Shown one piece after another: positions 6,156 through 13,238 of a stretch of DNA of 20,424 nt. This DNA comes from Actinomycetota bacterium (GTDB lineage: Bacteria > Actinomycetota > Actinomycetes > Nanopelagicales > Nanopelagicaceae), in contig WLHG01000005.1 of assembly GCA_009702845.1 (NCBI GenBank), forward strand, positions 1 through 20,424. Reading direction: 5' to 3'. Below the pieces are notes generated by a model. It did no database searches and had not been told where the DNA came from. It was given only the letters and a program-made list of their open reading frames with translations. Each line of letters begins with the position of its first letter. Within the stretch, counting starts at the first letter, position 1. The translations under genes were made by a program, and so were the position numbers.

Positions 6156-6939
6156 CGATGGCTGCGCTCTTTCCGACCTGCAAAAACTCTTGGTAGGCAC
6201 TAATCGTGGCATGTGGTTCGCCTCGTTGAACTAATCTGCCTTTATGCAGCCATGCAACGTCATTACAGACTTCGCGCAGCGTTGCCATCGCATGGCTGAC
6301 AAGAATCAGTGCTCGGTCATCACTTCGCAACTCTTTGATGCGATTGAGTGATTTCTCCTTAAATTTGGCATCCCCCGTGCTCAGCGCCTCATCAACAATT
6401 AATATATCCGGGCGTACGGTTGCCGCTACTGAAAAGGCAAGACGAGAGAACATGCCGGATGAGTATGTTCGCATTGGTGCATCGATGGCATCTCCAAGTT
6501 CGGAGAAGTCTGCAATCTCTTGAAAGTGGCTCTCTATTTCATCGCGTGACATTCCCGCGGCCAGCCCACCTAGAAATACATTGTCGCGACCGGACATTGA
6601 TGGATTAAAGCCAACTCCTAATGCTAATAACGTGCTGACGCTGCCAAAGACTTCGACGCGACCTTGTGATGGTGGAATGATTCCAGCAATCACGCGCATC
6701 ATTGAGGATTTACCTGCGCCATTTGTTCCGATGACGCCTAAGACATGACCGTATTCAACATCTAGATCGACATTATCGAGAGCGCGGATCACTCTTGTCT
6801 GTTTTGTTCCACGTCCTAAAGATTTAGCTCGAGCTTTTAATGTTGGCCTGCGATCGATTGCAGTTGTATATGTAAGACCTAGACCGCGAACTGAAACTGC
6901 GATCTCATTGGTCTTGTGAGGGTTAGAGACGGACGGCAA
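6142..6939 (-). CDS. ABC transporter ATP-binding protein, polysaccharide/teichoic-acid export type
   Basis: Nucleotide-binding subunit of the exporter encoded with the upstream permease, similar to TagH/Wzt/RfbE. Numbered from the chosen start (265 aa): Walker A GTNGAGKS at 71-78, signature YSSGM at 159-163, Walker B ILIVDEAL at 179-186 and H-loop His216. The long segment before Walker A, with the RAKSLGRG basic stretch, is typical of this subfamily. There is no extra C-terminal domain, so the carbohydrate-recognition module of O-antigen-type Wzt is missing. TTG at 6939 is chosen for its GGGAG ribosome-binding site 7 nt upstream and a modest 17-bp overlap with the permease; GTG at 6945 or TTG at 6975 are alternatives. 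The product ends inside the SpoIID-like start, so translation is probably coupled. Confidence 0.9.
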   Translation of the reverse strand: MPSVSNPHKTNEIAVSVRGLGLTYTTAIDRRPTLKARAKSLGRGTKQTRVIRALDNVDLDVEYGHVLGVIGTNGAGKSSMMRVIAGIIPPSQGRVEVFGSVSTLLALGVGFNPSMSGRDNVFLGGLAAGMSRDEIESHFQEIADFSELGDAIDAPMRTYSSGMFSRLAFSVAATVRPDILIVDEALSTGDAKFKEKSLNRIKELRSDDRALILVSHAMATLREVCNDVAWLHKGRLVQRGEPHATISAYQEFLQVGKSAAIDEDV

Positions 6940-7750
6940 ATTCACGCTCCCTTGATAGGAAGAAGTAAGTTCCAATTAATAGAATCCCAACTGCCCATGC
7001 CAAAGCCGCTAACATGCTTGAGGTATGCGGAGCTTCTCCATGCACAATGGCTCGGGACCAACTATCAAGTAGTGGAAAGAGTGGGTTAACAACCTCTATC
7101 GCCAATAACTGTGGCTTGAGTGCTGATGCTTCGTAGAGAATCGGTGAGAGATATAAAAGTGTGCGCGTTAAATATGGGAGAAAACTAGAAATATCCCGGA
7201 AGTAGACATTGATGCATGAAATTGTAATCGCCAATCCAAGAGCCAATAACATTCCAATGAGCAGAACTGGAAAGGCCCAGAGCATTTGCCAGGAAAAAGG
7301 CAGGCCAACAAGAGTGCGAATGACGATAAAGATAAAGAGCGTTGGGAGAAATTTAAATATTGCGATAACAACTGCAGATATTGGCAGCATGATCCTTGGA
7401 AAGGCCGTATTTAGAATGAGTCGTTGGCCCGCGGTGATTGATTTAACGCCGCCTGTAAGAGAGTTGGCTACAAGGTAAAAAAGAAATAGCGTGGCAGTCA
7501 AATGGGCATAGCGAATGCTGTCTGATGAGCCCCCGATAATGACAATCAACAGAAAATACACAGCTGAGAGAAGAAGTGGGTTCAATACCAACCACAGCTG
7601 ACCAAAGACTGAGTCAAAGTGTTGCTCGCGAAGTTCTGAGCGTGAATACTCAGAGATAAAGGTGCGGCGAGACCAGAGCGATTTCCAGTAGCGAGTTAAT
7701 GGTGGCAGACCCGCCTTAAATGGCTCGTAAACCTGCAACGGTGCGCTCAT
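6923..7750 (-). CDS. ABC-2 type transporter permease for a surface polysaccharide
   Basis: Integral membrane partner of the downstream ATPase, of the ABC-2 family (TagG/Wzm-like), 275 aa. An amphipathic N-terminal stretch carries EYSRSELREQHFDSVFGQLW (35-54), typical of polysaccharide exporter permeases. It is followed by about six hydrophobic segments, for example PLLLSAVYFLLIVIIGG, ATLFLFYLVANSL, FKFLPTLFIFIVI, FPVLLIGMLLALGLA and a last one near the C-terminus, ending with basic residues in the cytosol. The likely cargo is an undecaprenyl-linked glycan made by neighbouring glycosyltransferases. The ATG at 7750 follows the glycosyltransferase stop by 15 bp and has TAGCCT 7 nt upstream, so an internal leaderless promoter is likely. 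Confidence 0.9.
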   Translation of the reverse strand: MSAPLQVYEPFKAGLPPLTRYWKSLWSRRTFISEYSRSELREQHFDSVFGQLWLVLNPLLLSAVYFLLIVIIGGSSDSIRYAHLTATLFLFYLVANSLTGGVKSITAGQRLILNTAFPRIMLPISAVVIAIFKFLPTLFIFIVIRTLVGLPFSWQMLWAFPVLLIGMLLALGLAITISCINVYFRDISSFLPYLTRTLLYLSPILYEASALKPQLLAIEVVNPLFPLLDSWSRAIVHGEAPHTSSMLAALAWAVGILLIGTYFFLSREREFAVRL

Positions 7751-7757
7751 GGTCGCA

Positions 7758-7763
7758 AGGCTA
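7758..7763 (-). promoter_or_regulatory. Leaderless -10 box for the ABC permease
   Basis: TAGCCT on the minus strand, 7 nt before ATG at 7750, in the 15-bp gap after the glycosyltransferase. If active, the exporter genes can be transcribed without the glycosyltransferase. Confidence 0.45.
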
Positions 7764-7765
7764 CC

Positions 7766-8758
7766 TTACGGTGCAAGCGACTTGGGCGAGGTAAGGAAGC
7801 CCGTCCCCCAGCTCATATGCATCGTCAGAAGAATCAGCGGTAGGCACACTACTTCCCCTAAAGATTTACCTATTACATACGATGCCAAAAGAATAAACAT
7901 CCCGTAGACGAGGGCCGGTAAAAGAAAGATAGTCGATATCGCAATTCCGAGAATTATCGAAATTAATGTCACGAATACAGTAAAAGGTGGAGCGAGGTAG
8001 CGATAGTTAATCGTTCCTTCATGGCGACGTGAAACTACTCGACGCCAGCGCCCATACTCAAAGTACTGGCGCGCAAGAGCACTCACGCTTGCGCGCGGAC
8101 GGTATGTAACAACCAACCGTGGATCAAAATAGACAACACCTCCGGCTGCACGCAAACGAAAATTTAACTCCCAATCCTGTGCGCGAGTGAAGCGCTCATC
8201 AAAACCACCAACTGCAAGTAGAGCCTCTTTTCTAAAAGCGCCTAAATAAACGGTGTCGACAGAGGCAGCTAAACCTCCAGTGTGAAAGCGCGATGCACCA
8301 ACTCCAAGCGGACTTCGCATCGCTCGTGCGACTGAGCGCTCAAATAAACTCTTACCCGATGCAGCCATGACTCCGCCGACATTTACCGCACCACTTTGTG
8401 TGAGGATTTCAAGTACAAGTGATAAGTAATTCTGAGGAATCTCTGAGTGGCCATCCACGCGCACAATAATTGAATACTGTGATTTTTTGATTGCAAGATT
8501 AAGTCCCGCAGCCGTGCGTCCAGATGGATTCGGAACGATGACGACACGCGTATCTGCCTGAGCCAGCGCCTGGGCAATCTCCTCGGTCCCATCATGTGAG
8601 GGGCCGATCGCCAGAACAACTTCGAGTGAGCCGTGAAAATCCTGGGACAAAATCGCATTCACAGCATCGGCCAAATGAAGCGCCTCATCACGCACAGGAA
8701 GGATTACAGAGATTTCACGCCTCGGTGAGCCATATAACTCGTTTGCTGATGTCGTCAT
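7766..8758 (-). CDS. Family 2 glycosyltransferase with C-terminal membrane segments
   Basis: Processive-type or polyprenyl-linked sugar transferase of the GT-A fold, 330 aa, resembling ExoA-like enzymes. ISVILPVRDE (16-25) is the nucleotide-binding start, VRVDGHSEI (99-107) supplies the metal/sugar-binding Asp102, QDWELNFR (194-201) carries the acceptor-side acidic residues, and QYFEYGRWRR (231-240) corresponds to the QxxRW motif. Two hydrophobic stretches at about 258-285 and 286-297, and a further one near 303-313, anchor it in the membrane. It is the first gene of a glycosyltransferase-permease-ATPase-SpoIID run, so it probably adds sugar to a lipid-linked glycan that the exporter then moves. 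The donor sugar cannot be read from sequence; a UDP-uronic acid is possible because UDP-glucose dehydrogenase is encoded nearby. Starts at ATG 8758. Confidence 0.88.
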   Translation of the reverse strand: MTTSANELYGSPRREISVILPVRDEALHLADAVNAILSQDFHGSLEVVLAIGPSHDGTEEIAQALAQADTRVVIVPNPSGRTAAGLNLAIKKSQYSIIVRVDGHSEIPQNYLSLVLEILTQSGAVNVGGVMAASGKSLFERSVARAMRSPLGVGASRFHTGGLAASVDTVYLGAFRKEALLAVGGFDERFTRAQDWELNFRLRAAGGVVYFDPRLVVTYRPRASVSALARQYFEYGRWRRVVSRRHEGTINYRYLAPPFTVFVTLISIILGIAISTIFLLPALVYGMFILLASYVIGKSLGEVVCLPLILLTMHMSWGTGFLTSPKSLAP

Positions 8759-8767
8759 AACCCCACC

Positions 8768-8773
8768 ACCGTA
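8768..8773 (-). promoter_or_regulatory. Possible -10 box for the glycosyltransferase operon
   Basis: TACGGT on the minus strand, 9 nt before ATG at 8758. Spacing is 2-3 nt longer than at the clear leaderless starts, so a leader of at most a few nucleotides is expected. It lies 9 bp from the LCP -10 box on the other strand. Confidence 0.3.
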
Positions 8774-8782
8774 TCGCTGAAG

Positions 8783-8788
8783 TAGTCT
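8783..8788 (+). promoter_or_regulatory. Leaderless -10 box for the LCP gene
   Basis: TAGTCT followed by 6 nt and the GTG start at 8795. No ribosome-binding site precedes the GTG, which fits a leaderless message. Confidence 0.45.
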
Positions 8789-8794
8789 TCGCCT

Positions 8795-9910
8795 GTGAAA
8801 GCGACGCGACCAATTCGAATTATTACCTCGCTCTCGGTCGCCATCGTCGCCATTTCAGCTATCGCATGGCTTGGCCTGGGTCAGGTCAGCGGCGCAATTA
8901 ACCGAATCGATGCCTTTAGCAATCTTGGCAAGCGCCCAGATAAACCTTCCACCGCACTTAATTATTTACTAGTTGGCTCTGATACCCGCGAAGGCCTGAC
9001 AAAAGAACAATCAAAACTCTTACGCGTTGGAACAACGAAATCGGCGGCCGGAGCACGTTCAGACACCATGCTTCTAGTGCACATAAGTAAGTCCCGCGAC
9101 AAGGCTACGATTATTTCTATTCCGCGTGACTCCTTAGTCACTATCCCAGAACATCAATCCTCCTTATATAAAGACAGAACTGTTGGTGCGGCAAAAGGAA
9201 AGATTAATGCCGCATTTGCCTGGGGTGGTGCGCCGCTTTTAATTCAGACAATCGAAAATGAAACCGGCGTACGAATTGATCACTATATCGAAATTGGTTT
9301 TGCTGGCTTTGCCGGGATGGTTGATTCACTCGGTGGAATCGAAGTTTGTTCGAAGAGAGATATCAATGATCCAAATAGCCACTTGGTAATGAGTGCAGGT
9401 GTTCATACTTTGGATGGGATTGAAGCTCTCAAGTATGTTCGAACGCGTGATTTTGATGGCATGGGAGATTTGGGCCGCATGCAGCGTCAACAACAGTTCA
9501 TGAGTGCGGTGCTAAGAAAAGTTACCAGCACTGGCGTACTGCTCAATCCAGTTAAATTAATTAGTTTTTTTAATGCCGCAATCGCAACTGTTAAAACCGA
9601 TTCACAACTAAATAGCAGTGATTTACTAACCTTAGCTAAGCAGTTGAAAAATCTATCGGCCAGCAAGGTTCGTACACTCACAATTCCTCTTGGCAATGCA
9701 AATGCCCGCGTTGCAGGACTTGGCTCTGTTGTTACCTGGGATAAGGTTTTGGCCCCTGATCTCTTTAATCGCCTGCGCCAAGATTTACCTCTAATCGATG
9801 AGGTCACACCTTCACCTTCGGCATCATCAAGTGCCAGTCCAACCCCGACGATGGTGGATAAGTTTAAGACTCGTACCGCCGATGAAAATCCTTGCGGAGC
9901 GCTGAAGTAA
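8795..9910 (+). CDS. LytR-CpsA-Psr (LCP) family cell-wall glycopolymer ligase
   Basis: Membrane-anchored enzyme that moves a glycan from its undecaprenyl-pyrophosphate carrier onto peptidoglycan (or arabinogalactan in mycobacteria). 371 aa. A short basic N-terminus and one membrane helix at 9-28 place the rest outside the cell. The LCP domain spans about 54-245: LLVGSDTRE (58-66, Asp63 and Arg65), ARSDTMLL (87-94), SIPRDS (108-113) and YVRTRDFDGMGDLGRMQRQQ (214-233), all containing the pyrophosphate-binding and catalytic Arg/Asp residues. A spacer leads to a Ser/Pro/Thr-rich tail at 338-352. No LytR_C domain is present. The GTG start is preceded by a leaderless -10 box. It diverges from the glycan export operon and is followed by UDP-glucose dehydrogenase, supporting a role in attaching that polymer. 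Confidence 0.92.
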   Translation: MKATRPIRIITSLSVAIVAISAIAWLGLGQVSGAINRIDAFSNLGKRPDKPSTALNYLLVGSDTREGLTKEQSKLLRVGTTKSAAGARSDTMLLVHISKSRDKATIISIPRDSLVTIPEHQSSLYKDRTVGAAKGKINAAFAWGGAPLLIQTIENETGVRIDHYIEIGFAGFAGMVDSLGGIEVCSKRDINDPNSHLVMSAGVHTLDGIEALKYVRTRDFDGMGDLGRMQRQQQFMSAVLRKVTSTGVLLNPVKLISFFNAAIATVKTDSQLNSSDLLTLAKQLKNLSASKVRTLTIPLGNANARVAGLGSVVTWDKVLAPDLFNRLRQDLPLIDEVTPSPSASSSASPTPTMVDKFKTRTADENPCGALK

Positions 9911-9913
9911 ACT
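9908..9913 (+). promoter_or_regulatory. Leaderless -10 box for UDP-glucose dehydrogenase
   Basis: TAAACT begins in the LCP stop codon and ends 7 nt before the second of two in-frame ATGs (9921). It favours that ATG over the one at 9915, which would be only 1 nt from the box. Confidence 0.4.
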
Positions 9914-9920
9914 CATGGCC

Positions 9921-11231
9921 ATGAACTCAAAACTCTCAGTTATTGGCTGCGGATACCTAGGCGCAACACATGCAGCCTGCATGTCTTCCCTTGGTTTTAC
10001 AGTCATTGGAGTGGATACAGATCCCGCTAAGGTCGAAATGCTCTCCCGAGGAGAGCTGCCTTTTTATGAACCAGGTCTCGATACATTATTGGCCCAGGAG
10101 ATAAAGAGTGGACGCTTAACTTTTACAACTGATTTCTCTGCAGTTGCCGATGCCGACATTCACTTTGTCTGCGTAGGTACACCACAGGTTAAAGATGGGC
10201 TAGCTGCAGATCTCACATACGTTAAGTCGGCTGTAAGTGAAATTGCACCTTTCTTGAAAGAGGGGGCATTAGTAGTTGGAAAGTCAACGGTCCCAGTTGG
10301 CACCGCGCAATCCCTACGCGATCAACTTGCGCAATCGGCCCCGCAGGCCGATCTTGCTTGGAACCCAGAGTTCCTACGAGAAGGATTTGCAGTTGAGGAT
10401 ACGTTGACGCCCAATCGTCTCGTTGTCGGAGTCGCAAACGATCGCGCAGAGGCGATATTAAAAGATGTCTATGCTCCAATTCTCGCCCTTGGAACTCCTT
10501 GGATTCGAGCCGATCTGCCAACTGCCGAACTCGTTAAAGTTGCCGCTAACTCTTTCCTTGCAACGAAGATTTCTTTTATTAATGCAATGGCTGAAGTATG
10601 TGAGGCTGCTGGTGGAGATGTCACAGTTCTTGCAAAGGCAATCGGATACGACCCACGAATCGGTAGCCGTTTTCTGCAAGCAGGAATTGGTTTTGGTGGC
10701 GGGTGCTTGCCTAAAGATATTCGTGCATTTATGGCACGCGCAGAAGAGCTAGGCGCTAAGCAGGCACTTGAGTTTTTACGTGAAATCGATGCAATCAATC
10801 TACGTGCTCGCCAGCGTGTAATCGATGTCGTCCGAAGTGATCTTTCAGAGGATTTGACTCAGTATAAAATTGCAGTCCTTGGTGCAACATTTAAGCCAGA
10901 TAGCGATGACGTGCGCGACTCCCCTGCATTAGATATCGCTGTGCAGCTTCATGCCGCTGGCGCAAAGGTATTTGTACACGATCCCAAAGGTATCGAGCCT
11001 GCCCGCAAGCGTTTTCCTAATCTGAACTTTGCCGAATCTGTCACAGATTGCGTTAAAGAGGCGGATTTAATTCTTCATTTGACTGAGTGGAAAGAGTATC
11101 GAGCCTTAGATCCTGCGGTTATCGGAGCCCTCGTTAAAAATAAAATGATTATTGATGGACGCAACGCCCTTGATCGAGATTTATGGCGCAGTGCAGGTTG
11201 GAAGTTTCATGCATTAGGGCGCACTGATTAA
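9921..11231 (+). CDS. ugd: UDP-glucose 6-dehydrogenase
   Basis: NAD-dependent four-electron oxidation of UDP-glucose to UDP-glucuronate in the cytosol. 436 aa from ATG 9921 (438 from 9915). The NAD-binding start VIGCGYLGATHA is at residues 7-18. CVGTPQ (84-89) and GKSTVPVGTA (120-129) follow, then WNPEFLREGFAVED (147-160), a signature of UDP-glucose rather than GDP-mannose enzymes. The catalytic Cys262 is in GFGGGCLPKD, and the C-terminal domain has LGATFKPDSDDVRDS. The GGGC form, rather than the more common GGSC, is as I recall usual in actinobacteria. The likely product feeds uronic-acid-containing wall polymers, consistent with the neighbouring LCP, glycosyltransferase and exporter genes. 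The second ATG is preferred because of the -10 box above. Confidence 0.93.
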   Translation: MNSKLSVIGCGYLGATHAACMSSLGFTVIGVDTDPAKVEMLSRGELPFYEPGLDTLLAQEIKSGRLTFTTDFSAVADADIHFVCVGTPQVKDGLAADLTYVKSAVSEIAPFLKEGALVVGKSTVPVGTAQSLRDQLAQSAPQADLAWNPEFLREGFAVEDTLTPNRLVVGVANDRAEAILKDVYAPILALGTPWIRADLPTAELVKVAANSFLATKISFINAMAEVCEAAGGDVTVLAKAIGYDPRIGSRFLQAGIGFGGGCLPKDIRAFMARAEELGAKQALEFLREIDAINLRARQRVIDVVRSDLSEDLTQYKIAVLGATFKPDSDDVRDSPALDIAVQLHAAGAKVFVHDPKGIEPARKRFPNLNFAESVTDCVKEADLILHLTEWKEYRALDPAVIGALVKNKMIIDGRNALDRDLWRSAGWKFHALGRTD

Positions 11232-11262
11232 AGAGAGTGAAGCAATCGATGCCCTCCTGGCC

Positions 11263-11622
11263 TTGAAGGTGTGGGCCATCGTTGGACTGGGTAATAATCC
11301 TGATCGCGCAGCCTTTGGAGTAGCAAAGTTATTACAGGACAAGGGCCATCAAATAATTCCTGTATACCCACGCGCCGAAGAAGTGCATGGGCAGATGGGT
11401 TACAAAACCTTAAGTGAAATACCAATCAAAGTCGATGTTGTTGACTGCTTTGTAAACTCATCCTTAGTGGGAAAAGTTGTCGATGAAGCGATCGCAATTG
11501 GGGCTAAAGCGGTGTGGCTTCAGTTAGATGTAATCGATGAGGCGGCAGTAGCTAGAGCTCAAGCGGCAGGACTAATAACTGTAATGAATCGCTGTCCTGC
11601 GATTGAATATCGATCTCGTTAA
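11263..11622 (+). CDS. CoA-binding (YccU-like) Rossmann-fold protein
   Basis: A 119-aa cytosolic protein of the CoA-binding domain family, the same fold as the N-terminal domain of succinyl-CoA synthetase alpha. WAIVGLGNNPDR (4-15) is the first strand and phosphate loop, VDVVDCFVNSS lies in the middle of the fold, and the C-terminal NRCPAIEY matches the conserved motif usually written DRCxxIEY. No catalytic role is established for the family. The first ordinary start is TTG at 11263, but it has no ribosome-binding site and cuts off sequence (ESEAIDALLAL) that looks like the first helix of relatives. The true start may be a rare codon, such as ATT at 11227, overlapping the ugd stop. It meets purE end to end with no spacer, so no terminator separates the convergent genes. 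Confidence 0.8.
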   Translation: MKVWAIVGLGNNPDRAAFGVAKLLQDKGHQIIPVYPRAEEVHGQMGYKTLSEIPIKVDVVDCFVNSSLVGKVVDEAIAIGAKAVWLQLDVIDEAAVARAQAAGLITVMNRCPAIEYRSR

Positions 11623-12129
11623 TTAAAAACCGGTCTTTTGATTTCGGCGAGAATTTAAGTTAGCGCCCTTGGCTTTAGCCTCTTCATTAATCTCTTGTAA
11701 GCCCTGACTTACTTTGGCAGATATCGAAGCATCGGAAACTCCCAATATACGTGCGGCAAGAAGTGCTGCATTCTTAGCATTTCCTACTCCGACGGTTGCA
11801 ACTGGAACTCCTGCTGGCATCTGCACGATTGAAAGCAGGGAGTCCATTCCATCTAGATTTTTAAGCGCGATCGGAACTCCAATAACTGGCAAAGTTGTAA
11901 GCGATGCAACCATGCCCGGCAAGTGAGCTGCACCACCAGCACCGGCAATAATAACTTTATAACCTTTACTTGCAGCGTTCTGTGCAAACTCGACCATTTC
12001 AAGTGGCATGCGGTGGGCAGATACAACATCGGTATCGTATGAAATCCCAAGGTGATCTAGAAGCTTTGCCGCATCTTCCATAATCGGCCAATCAGAGTCT
12101 GATCCCATGATTATCGCAACATCACTCAT
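11623..12129 (-). CDS. purE: N5-carboxyaminoimidazole ribonucleotide mutase
   Basis: Converts N5-CAIR to CAIR, the step after PurK in purine synthesis; octameric and cytosolic. 168 aa, class I bacterial type. GSDSDWP (9-15) binds the phosphate, SAHRMP (37-42) carries the conserved His39 and Arg40, and [12 protein letters not shown] (62-73) closes the active site. The C-terminal 20 residues are basic and Asn/Lys-rich, and probably floppy. Its ATG lies inside the end of purK (8-bp overlap) with GGAG 7 nt upstream, so it is translationally coupled to PurK, ensuring balanced amounts. It ends exactly where the convergent CoA-binding gene ends. Confidence 0.96.
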   Translation of the reverse strand: MSDVAIIMGSDSDWPIMEDAAKLLDHLGISYDTDVVSAHRMPLEMVEFAQNAASKGYKVIIAGAGGAAHLPGMVASLTTLPVIGVPIALKNLDGMDSLLSIVQMPAGVPVATVGVGNAKNAALLAARILGVSDASISAKVSQGLQEINEEAKAKGANLNSRRNQKTGF

Positions 12130-13234
12130 CTACTTCTCCGCTCATGTAATCAAGGGCATGCTGTACTTCGTGGGTTAATTCTACGACTTCATTGCCTAAA
12201 ATAGTTACATGGCCAATCTTGCGACCCGGGAGTACATCTTTCTTATAGTGATGAAACTTCAAGGCTGGATTACGCGCCATTAAGTGCAGGTAAGGTCGAT
12301 ACATATCTGTCTTGCTCGATCCAAGGATATTCCCCATTACTGCAACGGGCGCCGTCATTGATGGATCACCTAGCGGTAAATCTAGAACTGCACGTAGATG
12401 TTGCTCGAACTGCGAGGTCACTGCACCCTCGATAGTCCAATGGCCCGAGTTATGGGGACGCATTGCAAGTTCATTAATGAAAAGTTCGTCGCCTTTAACA
12501 AAAATCTCAACTGCCATTACTCCAACGGTTCCGATTTCTTGTGCAATATCCAACGCTAACTTCTGGGCTTTAGCGCTTAGCTCAGGAGTTATTTGAGGAG
12601 CGGGCGTAAGCGTCATTGTGCAGATCCCATCGACTTGAACTGTCTGTGTGGGCGCCCATGTGCTGGCCTGTCCATGTGGAGAACGGGCAACCATAACCGC
12701 GATTTCATAATCAAATTCAATGAGCTCTTCAATTAGAACTTTTCCTACCTGTGCAATTAAATCCCTTAACTCTTTCTCTGATTCAACTCTCCAGACGCCA
12801 CGACCGTCATATCCGCCGGATATCGTCTTGGCTATCAATGGATACTCGCTGACGCCTTCAGCGCTGGATACGACCTCAGATTTCGGCGAAGGAAAACTAC
12901 TTAAGCGCTGGCGCATCGCCGCCTTATCTTGTGAATAAAGAAATGCGTTCGAACCGGGTCTTACAACTACGCCAGCGGCTTCTACTGCTTTTATAACACT
13001 TAAGGGAATGAGCTCATGTTCAAAAGTTATGACATCGCACTTTTTGGCAAACTCAAGAACAGTTTCTACATCTGTGTAATCGCCAACAATATGGTTGGCG
13101 ATTTGGGCACCGCTATCGCTTGAATCCTTGGCCAAGAGAAGAAGATTAATTCCGAGGGCGGCAGCAGATGAAACACTCATTCGTGCGAGTTGGCCCGCAC
13201 CTATGATGCCAATGGTAGGGAAAGTCTCGCTCAC
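12122..13234 (-). CDS. purK: N5-carboxyaminoimidazole ribonucleotide synthase
   Basis: ATP- and bicarbonate-dependent carboxylation of AIR to N5-CAIR. 370 aa, normal length. The order is a preATP-grasp domain with [12 protein letters not shown] (8-19), an ATP-grasp core including [11 protein letters not shown] and [16 protein letters not shown], an [13 protein letters not shown] segment that forms the metal/ATP site, and a small C-terminal domain with GHVTILG. The PHNSGHWT stretch is a reliable PurK signature. It starts with GTG at 13234, 4 bp after the birA stop; TACGAT on the minus strand lies 6 nt before the GTG and could start a leaderless purK-purE message independent of birA. The stop overlaps purE. 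Confidence 0.96.
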   Translation of the reverse strand: MSETFPTIGIIGAGQLARMSVSSAAALGINLLLLAKDSSDSGAQIANHIVGDYTDVETVLEFAKKCDVITFEHELIPLSVIKAVEAAGVVVRPGSNAFLYSQDKAAMRQRLSSFPSPKSEVVSSAEGVSEYPLIAKTISGGYDGRGVWRVESEKELRDLIAQVGKVLIEELIEFDYEIAVMVARSPHGQASTWAPTQTVQVDGICTMTLTPAPQITPELSAKAQKLALDIAQEIGTVGVMAVEIFVKGDELFINELAMRPHNSGHWTIEGAVTSQFEQHLRAVLDLPLGDPSMTAPVAVMGNILGSSKTDMYRPYLHLMARNPALKFHHYKKDVLPGRKIGHVTILGNEVVELTHEVQHALDYMSGEVDE

Positions 13235-13238
13235 TGGA

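Noticed and set aside
6156..6212. Longer N-terminus for the SpoIID-like protein starting at 6212
   Set aside because: It lies inside the ATPase gene and would place 19 charged residues before an otherwise normal signal peptide.
10689..10724. GGGCLPKD in UDP-glucose dehydrogenase instead of GGSCFPKD as an active-site anomaly
   Set aside because: The catalytic Cys is present, and as I recall the GGGC form is common in actinobacterial enzymes.
11621..11640. AAAACCGGTCTTTT at the CoA-binding/purE junction as a bidirectional terminator
   Set aside because: The palindrome has no loop and mismatches off-centre; it cannot form a stable hairpin.
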